A stretch of 6,875 nucleotides of DNA from positions 22,424 through 29,298 of the forward strand of contig DAYE01000074.1 of the NCBI GenBank assembly GCA_002506745.1, in the 5' to 3' direction. The notes under the pieces are model-generated. The model saw nothing but the letters and a program-made list of their open reading frames with translations, did not search any database and was not told the DNA's origin. Both the position numbers and the translations under genes were made by a program. Below, piece after piece: positions 1 through 5,600 of the stretch; the stretch's first letter is position 1; every line of letters starts with the position of its first letter. This stretch comes from Euryarchaeota archaeon UBA33 (lineage in GTDB: Archaea; Thermoplasmatota; E2; DHVEG-1).

Positions 1-707
1 TTCGAATCAGCAAGCGCACCAGACCGCATCCCATCACCAAGTGAAAGCGTCACATCATAGCGTTTCGCAATCTCCAGCAGAGACTCGAAATCCTGGTAAA
101 AAGGGTTTTCCTGATCATGATGGAGAATCCAAGACATATGAAACGACCCACCCCGAGAAACCATCGGAATAACCCGTTTCTGTTTCCGGAGACGCTCCAC
201 ACTCACCTTTGTAATCCCCACATGAACGACCACGAAATCAACACCCTGTTTCGCCTGATGCTCCACCATCGAGAACATGTCATCCGCAGTCATATCAACA
301 ATCGAACCACGCTTCTCAATCGCCTCAATCCCTGCCTGATAAATAGGGACCGTCCCAAAAGGAACAGGCACGGTTTTGAGCAACCGACGACGAATCGCAT
401 CAAGATCACCACCGGTGGATAAATCCATCACCGCATGCGCACCAGCAGCGACCGCGACCTTGGCTTTCTCCACTTCTTCATTCAAGTTGCAATACTCACG
501 AGACGTCCCGATATTCGCGTTCACCTTGACTCGCAGTCCTTTCCCGATCCCAAGGGACGACGGGGCATGAACTGGATTATACGGAATCACGATACGACCA
601 GCGGCGATCCCTCTCCGAACCACATCTACCGCTATCTTCTCAGACTTTGCAACATGCTTCATCTGCACGGTAGTCTTCCCTTGCTTTGCCACAGAGAACT
701 GCGTCAT
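1..707 (-). CDS. thiC: Phosphomethylpyrimidine synthase ThiC, N-terminal part (runs off the left edge)
   Basis: ThiC is a radical-SAM enzyme that rearranges 5-aminoimidazole ribotide into hydroxymethylpyrimidine phosphate, the pyrimidine half of thiamin, in the cytoplasm. The 235 visible residues carry family landmarks in order: an IGKGLR segment (54-59), KVNANIGTS (61-69), DLSTGGD followed by an Ile-Arg pair (95-106), TVPIYQA (119-125), SRGGS (184-188), an HHDQENPFY segment (196-204) and SLGDG (222-226). The ATG at 707-705 is chosen because the protein then begins at the normal family position and an AGGTG ribosome-binding site lies 6 bases upstream. The C-terminal part, including the CX2CX4C motif that holds the [4Fe-4S] cluster, is outside the window, so activity cannot be judged. 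The usual SLGDGLRPG reads SLGDGMRSG here, a mild departure. It is transcribed away from the polymerase genes and shows no functional link to them. Confidence 0.95.
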   Translation of the reverse strand, partial: MTQFSVAKQGKTTVQMKHVAKSEKIAVDVVRRGIAAGRIVIPYNPVHAPSSLGIGKGLRVKVNANIGTSREYCNLNEEVEKAKVAVAAGAHAVMDLSTGGDLDAIRRRLLKTVPVPFGTVPIYQAGIEAIEKRGSIVDMTADDMFSMVEHQAKQGVDFVVVHVGITKVSVERLRKQKRVIPMVSRGGSFHMSWILHHDQENPFYQDFESLLEIAKRYDVTLSLGDGMRSGALADS

Positions 708-713
708 ACCAAA

Positions 714-718
714 CACCT
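714..718 (-). promoter_or_regulatory. Ribosome-binding site of thiC
   Basis: On the minus strand AGGTG stands 6 bases before the thiC ATG. It matches the archaeal anti-Shine-Dalgarno complement (GGAGGTGA) in five consecutive bases and supports this start codon. It is the only clear ribosome-binding site in the window. Confidence 0.6.
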
Positions 719-724
719 AATGAC

Positions 725-749
725 TTCAATCTATTAAAGCTTTCAATCT
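725..749. repeat. Pair of 8-base direct repeats (TTCAATCT) upstream of thiC
   Basis: TTCAATCT occurs at 725-732 and again at 742-749, 17 bases apart start to start. The two copies bracket an AT-rich ATTAAAGC core that contains the TATA-like element proposed for thiC and overlaps a short AAAGCTTT palindrome (736-743). The location suits a regulator binding site, but the repeat is short and could be chance in AT-rich DNA. Confidence 0.3.
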
Positions 750-850
750 CAACAACCAGATCCAGAGAGACCCAAGAAAGCAAATCAAAACTAAAGCAAG
801 ACCATAACACTAAAAACAACATGACCTATACAGGCCATTGAAATATTTTT

Positions 851-2548
851 GTGGGCGAGACAATGCAATCTATCATCAAACTCTTCTCAGATCATGGGAC
901 GTTCGTTATGCCTGACGCGCTCACGTATATCTTCTCAAAAGAAAAACCAGATGATTTTGCTGCATTCCTCATCAAAAACCTCAGAGAATACCCCTTGTTC
1001 CTCGCACTTGATATCATCAAGGACATCGAAGATTCAACCCAGGAACTCACTGAAACACCAATGACCATACCACCACAAACCCCAGCATCACCCTTGCCTC
1101 CTGTTGAAAAAACCATTGAAAAGGAATTCCAAAAAAAGATGCTCTCAAAAATATACAGCAAACCAAGCTTCCCTAAAGAAATCAACGAAGAAGAAGACGA
1201 AGAAGACACCGAGGAAGAACAACCACAACAAGAGGAGAAAAAACCACTCCAACCACTTGACATTAAGACCGTAAAAAGCTGGAAACCAATCGCCAGAGAC
1301 TACGACTCAGAAGTACGCATCATCACCGATATCACCGGAAAACGAACAAGTGAAGGAACCACCCAGGATTTCGTTAACCTATTCAGAGACAGATACCAAG
1401 GGATACGAAAGATTCTGACCACCCAGAGGCGAGAAATCGCACAGTTCATCCCCATCAACCGTATAAAAAAAACCATGGTCGATGTACAGCTCATCGGCAT
1501 CGTAAAAAACGTTAAAACAACACATAACGGACATCGCCTCATCGAAATCGAAGACGAAACCGGCTCTGCGACGCTTATGGCGCTGAAAAGTAACACAGAG
1601 ATAATGCAGCTGGCAAACGAAGTGATGTTCGATGAAGTCATCGGGGTGGTCGGAAAAATCAGCAAAAATAAAGACCTCATCATAGTTCAAAACATCATCT
1701 TCCCTGACATAAAAATGCATCAAGACCGCAAAAGAATAGAACCCCCTCTCTGCGTTGCGTTCCTCTCCGACATCCACATAGGAAGCAAAATGTTCATGGA
1801 CGCTGAATGGAACGCGTTTCTCCGCTGGATCAACGGAGATCTCGGAAATTCCCGGCAAAGAGACGTTGCAAACAAACTAAAATATCTTGTGGTCCCCGGT
1901 GATCTCGTTGACGGCATAGGAATCTACCCTAATCAGGAAAAAGAACTCTCCATCAGCAACATCTACGATCAATACAAGGCTCTTGCGAAGCATTTTGAAT
2001 ACATACCGGACCATGTCACGATTCTTCTCCAACCAGGGAACCATGATGCAGTACGCCCCGCAGAGCCACAACCCGCGTTTGAAAAAGAAATACGAGACCT
2101 GTTCTCAGGAAAAGAATTCATTTTTATCGGAAACCCGTCCTACTTCTCACTACATGGAGTAAATATCCTATCATATCATGGACAAAGCCTGCTTGATTAC
2201 TCCACAAACATTCAATACCTGAACTACAACCAGCCAACCGAGGTCATGAAACTTATGCTGAAGAAACGACACCTCGCACCGACCTACGGGGGATACACTC
2301 CCCTCGCCCCAGAACATGAGGATTACATGCTCATTAACCAGGTCCCAGATATCTTCGTCACAGGCCATGTCCACACCTTATCCATCGACAACTACCGAGG
2401 AGTCATTCTCATCAACGCCTCCAGCTGGCAGTCACAGACCTCCTACCAGAAGATGATGAATTTCGTCCCCGATTCAGCAAAACTCCCCCTCGTCGATCTT
2501 AAAACCGGGAATGCCACCTCCATGGATTTCAGCAAAACATCCACATAA
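851..2548 (+). CDS. polB: DNA polymerase D small subunit DP1 (3'-5' exonuclease subunit)
   Basis: DP1 is the proofreading subunit of archaeal PolD and binds DP2. Residues 1-60 form the helical N-terminal domain. Residues about 65-150 are a Pro-, Gln- and Glu-rich linker with an acidic run at 110-123. Residues about 150-270 fit the OB-fold region, including a GIVKNVKTT segment. Residues about 300-560 form an Mre11-like calcineurin phosphoesterase. All metal-binding motifs are intact: SDIHIG (D307, H309), GDLVDG (D351), PGNHD (N397, H398), YHG (H443) and GHVH (H506, H508). An active nuclease is therefore expected. At 565 residues the length is ordinary for the family. The track start is GTG at 851; the ATG at 863 (MQSIIKLF) fits the family N terminus at least as well, and neither has a convincing ribosome-binding site. 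polC follows 92 bases downstream on the same strand. Confidence 0.95.
   Translation: MGETMQSIIKLFSDHGTFVMPDALTYIFSKEKPDDFAAFLIKNLREYPLFLALDIIKDIEDSTQELTETPMTIPPQTPASPLPPVEKTIEKEFQKKMLSKIYSKPSFPKEINEEEDEEDTEEEQPQQEEKKPLQPLDIKTVKSWKPIARDYDSEVRIITDITGKRTSEGTTQDFVNLFRDRYQGIRKILTTQRREIAQFIPINRIKKTMVDVQLIGIVKNVKTTHNGHRLIEIEDETGSATLMALKSNTEIMQLANEVMFDEVIGVVGKISKNKDLIIVQNIIFPDIKMHQDRKRIEPPLCVAFLSDIHIGSKMFMDAEWNAFLRWINGDLGNSRQRDVANKLKYLVVPGDLVDGIGIYPNQEKELSISNIYDQYKALAKHFEYIPDHVTILLQPGNHDAVRPAEPQPAFEKEIRDLFSGKEFIFIGNPSYFSLHGVNILSYHGQSLLDYSTNIQYLNYNQPTEVMKLMLKKRHLAPTYGGYTPLAPEHEDYMLINQVPDIFVTGHVHTLSIDNYRGVILINASSWQSQTSYQKMMNFVPDSAKLPLVDLKTGNATSMDFSKTST
1178..1222 (+). other. Acidic low-complexity run in the DP1 linker
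   Basis: DP1 residues 110-124 are almost entirely Glu and Asp, encoded by repeating GAA/GAC codons. They lie inside a disordered-looking stretch rich in Pro, Gln and Lys between the N-terminal domain and the OB fold. The family commonly has a variable linker here, so it is probably a flexible tether that tolerates repeat expansion. Confidence 0.7.
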
Positions 2549-2640
2549 CGAAAAAGAAAGCAATACCATCACTTTTTATCCACAAGAACACAAACATTTA
2601 AGTGAATCACCGCCATGTAGAAATTGTTTATTTTCAGAGC
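2549..2640 (+). promoter_or_regulatory. polB-polC spacer with a possible polC promoter and a weak T-run
   Basis: The spacer holds a T5 run (2573-2577) that could act as a weak archaeal terminator after polB. A TATA-like CATTTAA (2595-2601), preceded by an A/C-rich stretch resembling a BRE, would place a transcript start near 2625, about 16 bases before the polC ATG. Read-through from polB is equally possible given the short gap. No ribosome-binding site precedes polC. An in-frame GTG at 2602 could extend DP2 by 13 residues but has no support. Confidence 0.3.
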
Positions 2641-5600
2641 ATGAGAAACATGGATGGGGAGACGTCAAGAGATATCGCTGCAAGTCCGGCTATGCGTGCA
2701 TATTTTCAACAGCTTCAGCAGGATATCGACACGTGCTATCAGCTTGCGAACTCTGCACGGAAAAAGGGATGTGACCCTGAGCTTACCGTTGAAATCCCCC
2801 AAGCACTTGATCTTGCCGCCCGCGTCGAACAACTCGTCGGACCAGAAGGAATCGCCCCAAAAATCAGACAAGCAACCCAAAAAATCGGCAACAGAGAACT
2901 TGTCTCCCTTGAGATCGCCCGGATGATCGTGGATCGGAAAACCTACCGCTTCAACACCATAGAACAAGCACTGGACCAGGCGATACGAACAGGTCTTGCT
3001 ATCCTCACCGAAGGAGTCCTGGTCGCACCGCTCGAAGGAATCGCAGAGGTACGAATCGGACGTAACAACGACGGTACAAACTACGTCGACCTGTACTTCT
3101 CAGGACCTATACGAAGCGCCGGAGGAACCGGTCAAGCCATGAGCGTATTAATCGCTGATGTCGTACGCCGAGACCTTGGCATCGGCCGCTACATCGCCAC
3201 ACAAGGAGAAATCGAGCGACTCAAAGAAGAAATTCCCTTATACAAACGCGTACAACACCTGCAATACCTCCCCTCAGTTGATGAAATCGACCTTATCATG
3301 AAAAACTGCCCGATCTGCATCAACGGCGAGGCAACCGAAGACGAGGAAGTCGCAGGGTACCGCGACCTCCCCAGAGTTGGAACCAACCGTTTACGAGGCG
3401 GTGCTTGCCTTGTCATCGCAGAAGGCCTCTGCCTCAAAGCACCAAAAATCAACAAACATATTAAAAAAATGAAGCTCCCTGGATGGGAGTTCCTCGAACC
3501 CTTCGTCAACAAAGGAGTTGAACCTACCAAAGAAAACGGGGAAATCCCGATGATCCCCCCGTCATCCAAATACATCGGTGAGGTCATCGCAGGCAGACCA
3601 GTACTGTCCCATCCCTCCCGGAAAGGAGGATTCCGTCTGAGATACGGACGGGCACGCACTGCAGGACTCGCCTCAACAGCGATCAACCCAGCGACCATGT
3701 TCATCCTAGATAGCTTCATCACGGTCGGCACCCAGATGAAGACCGAACGACCAGGAAAAGGAACCATCGGCACACCCTGCGACCAAATCGAAGGCCCCAT
3801 CGTACTATTACAGAACGGAGACCTCATCCAGATCAACGATGTAAAAGACATCCGTAGCGATGTCAAAACAATCATTGACCTCGGCGAGATCCTAATTCCC
3901 TTCGGGGAATTCATCGAAAACAACACCTACCTCCCAGACGCATCCTACGTCTACGAATGGTGGGTACAAGAACTCCAGAACATCCTTGGCACCATCCCGC
4001 CAAACAACACGTATCCTGCTATCATCGCAGCAGAACACACACTCCAACAAAAAATCAATCAGGACTTCGGCAGACCCCTCGACATCCACCAGCCCACACC
4101 AACCGATGCATTCCTCATCTCAGAAAGATACCATGTCCCCCTCCATCCAACCGGTAACCTCTTCTGGCATGATCTCCCAATCACTGATCACGTAACACTC
4201 ATGACCTACATCAAAGAACAAGGTAAAATTCTTACAGACGAACACACGACACTCATAGTACCAAATAACCAAGAAATAAAAAACATCCTTATTGAGCTAG
4301 GATCACTTCATACCCAGCGGGAAGGAACACTACGGATCACCCAGTATGCGTATCCGTTGATCCGCTGCTGCGGTCTTGACCTGAAAGAAGGAACCATTAT
4401 CACGACAGATCGATGGAGGAGCCCTTCAGAAGGCGAAACAACACTTTCCTTCGTCTCCGCACTCGCCGGGGTACACATCCGACCTCGTGCACCATTCCGC
4501 ATTGGCACACGGATGGGTCGACCAGAAAAAGCATCCCCTCGGAAAATGCGACCACCACCACACGTCCTCTTCCCATTGGGAGACTATGGAGGAAATCAAC
4601 GTCTTGTAAAAAACGCTGCAGAGAATGTGACCATCGAAGTAGAAGTAGGGAAACGACGATGCCCGAGCTGTCACGCGGTCACGTTCCACTTAGCCTGCAC
4701 TTGCGGTGCTCATACCGAGGTCATCGAAGGGAAACCGGAAAAACAACACATCAACCTCTCAGAAGAACTTGAACGAGCACAAAAGAATCTCAAAGAACAT
4801 ATCCTGCCTGAGACCATAAAAGGAGTCATCGGGACAATCTCGAAACATAAAACCCCAGAACCACTCGAGAAAGGGATCCTCCGGGCGAAACATAACGTCT
4901 ACGTGTTCAAAGACGGAACTATTCGATTCGACATGACCGATGCACCCTTAACCCATTTCAAACCAAAAGAAATCGGTGTTCCCGTGAAAAGAATCAAAGA
5001 ACTGGGTTACATCAAAGATTATTTAGGAAACGATCTCCAAAGCGATGAGCAGATCTGTGAACTGAAAGTCCAGGACGTCATCGTTGCTAACGCTTGTGCT
5101 GAATATTTTGTGCAAGTCTCAAAATTTATTGATGATCTCCTCACCAAGTTTTACGGTGCTAATCGATTCTATAAGGTAAAGAAAAATCAGGACTTAGTCG
5201 GTCATTTGGTTGTCGGCCTCGCACCACACACCTCCGCTGGAGCCCTAGGTAGGATTATCGGATTTACAACGGCACAGGTATGCTTTATGCACCCGTTTTT
5301 TCATGCAACGAAACGAAGAAACTGTTATCATTTCGATCATCATGTTTTTCTTTATGATGAGAATCACGATAGATTTCTCACTGATAAAATCGGCAAGATG
5401 GTGGAAGAACTAATTCCAAAGGGAAAATCAAAAATTATCGATGCCTATGGGACAGAGAGAATTGATTTAGATCCAACAACGAAACTCTATGCTTATTCCC
5501 TGAATAGAAAATCAGGGAAAATGGAAAGGAAAAAAGTAAAGTATTTTATCAAGGGAAAAACAGATCGCTGGATTAAAATCAAAACATCCACCAATCGAGA

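Larger units (their letters stand above)
708..850. promoter_or_regulatory. Divergent thiC / polB intergenic region
   Basis: This AT-rich 143-base gap must hold the promoters of both thiC (leftward) and polB (rightward). Weak TATA-like candidates are TTTAAT on the minus strand (738-733) for thiC and CTATAC (825-830) for polB. Both imply very short leaders, and the thiC candidate would put the transcript start close to or past its own ribosome-binding site, so neither is secure. A further AAATATTTTT block (841-850) abuts the polB start and is too close to serve as its TATA box. No riboswitch or RNA gene was recognised. Confidence 0.35.

Noticed and set aside
117..737. Three plus-strand open frames in the first 740 bases
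   Set aside because: They overlap the ThiC coding sequence on the opposite strand, and their His-, Asn- and Arg-rich translations resemble no protein family.
747..790. Minus-strand GGATCTGG followed by TTGAGA, reminiscent of part of a TPP riboswitch ahead of thiC
   Set aside because: The GGGTGC and CTGAGA elements are absent in the proper order, and no pairing stems could be drawn. The match is only to a fragment of the 3' half.
866..889. PIP-box-like QSIIKLFS at the DP1 N terminus (PCNA binding)
   Set aside because: Only Q-x-x-I-x-x-F matches and the second aromatic residue is missing. The segment also fits as the first helix of the normal DP1 N-terminal domain.
892..1858. Overlapping minus-strand open frames opposite DP1
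   Set aside because: They are antisense shadows of polB. The Ser-rich stretch, for example, is just the reverse of the GAA/GAC acidic linker codons.
3189..3926. A 245-codon open frame on the minus strand
   Set aside because: It lies wholly inside conserved DP2 sequence. Its translation is rich in Ser, Arg, Pro and Met with no recognisable motif, and it comes from the C-ending codon bias of the real gene.
5281..5322. An upstream alternative intein start at the Cys of AQVCF (5281)
   Set aside because: The following HPFF, H-A-T and KRRN residues are conserved DP2 extein sequence, so they must remain in the mature protein. The intein has to start at the Cys encoded at 5323.
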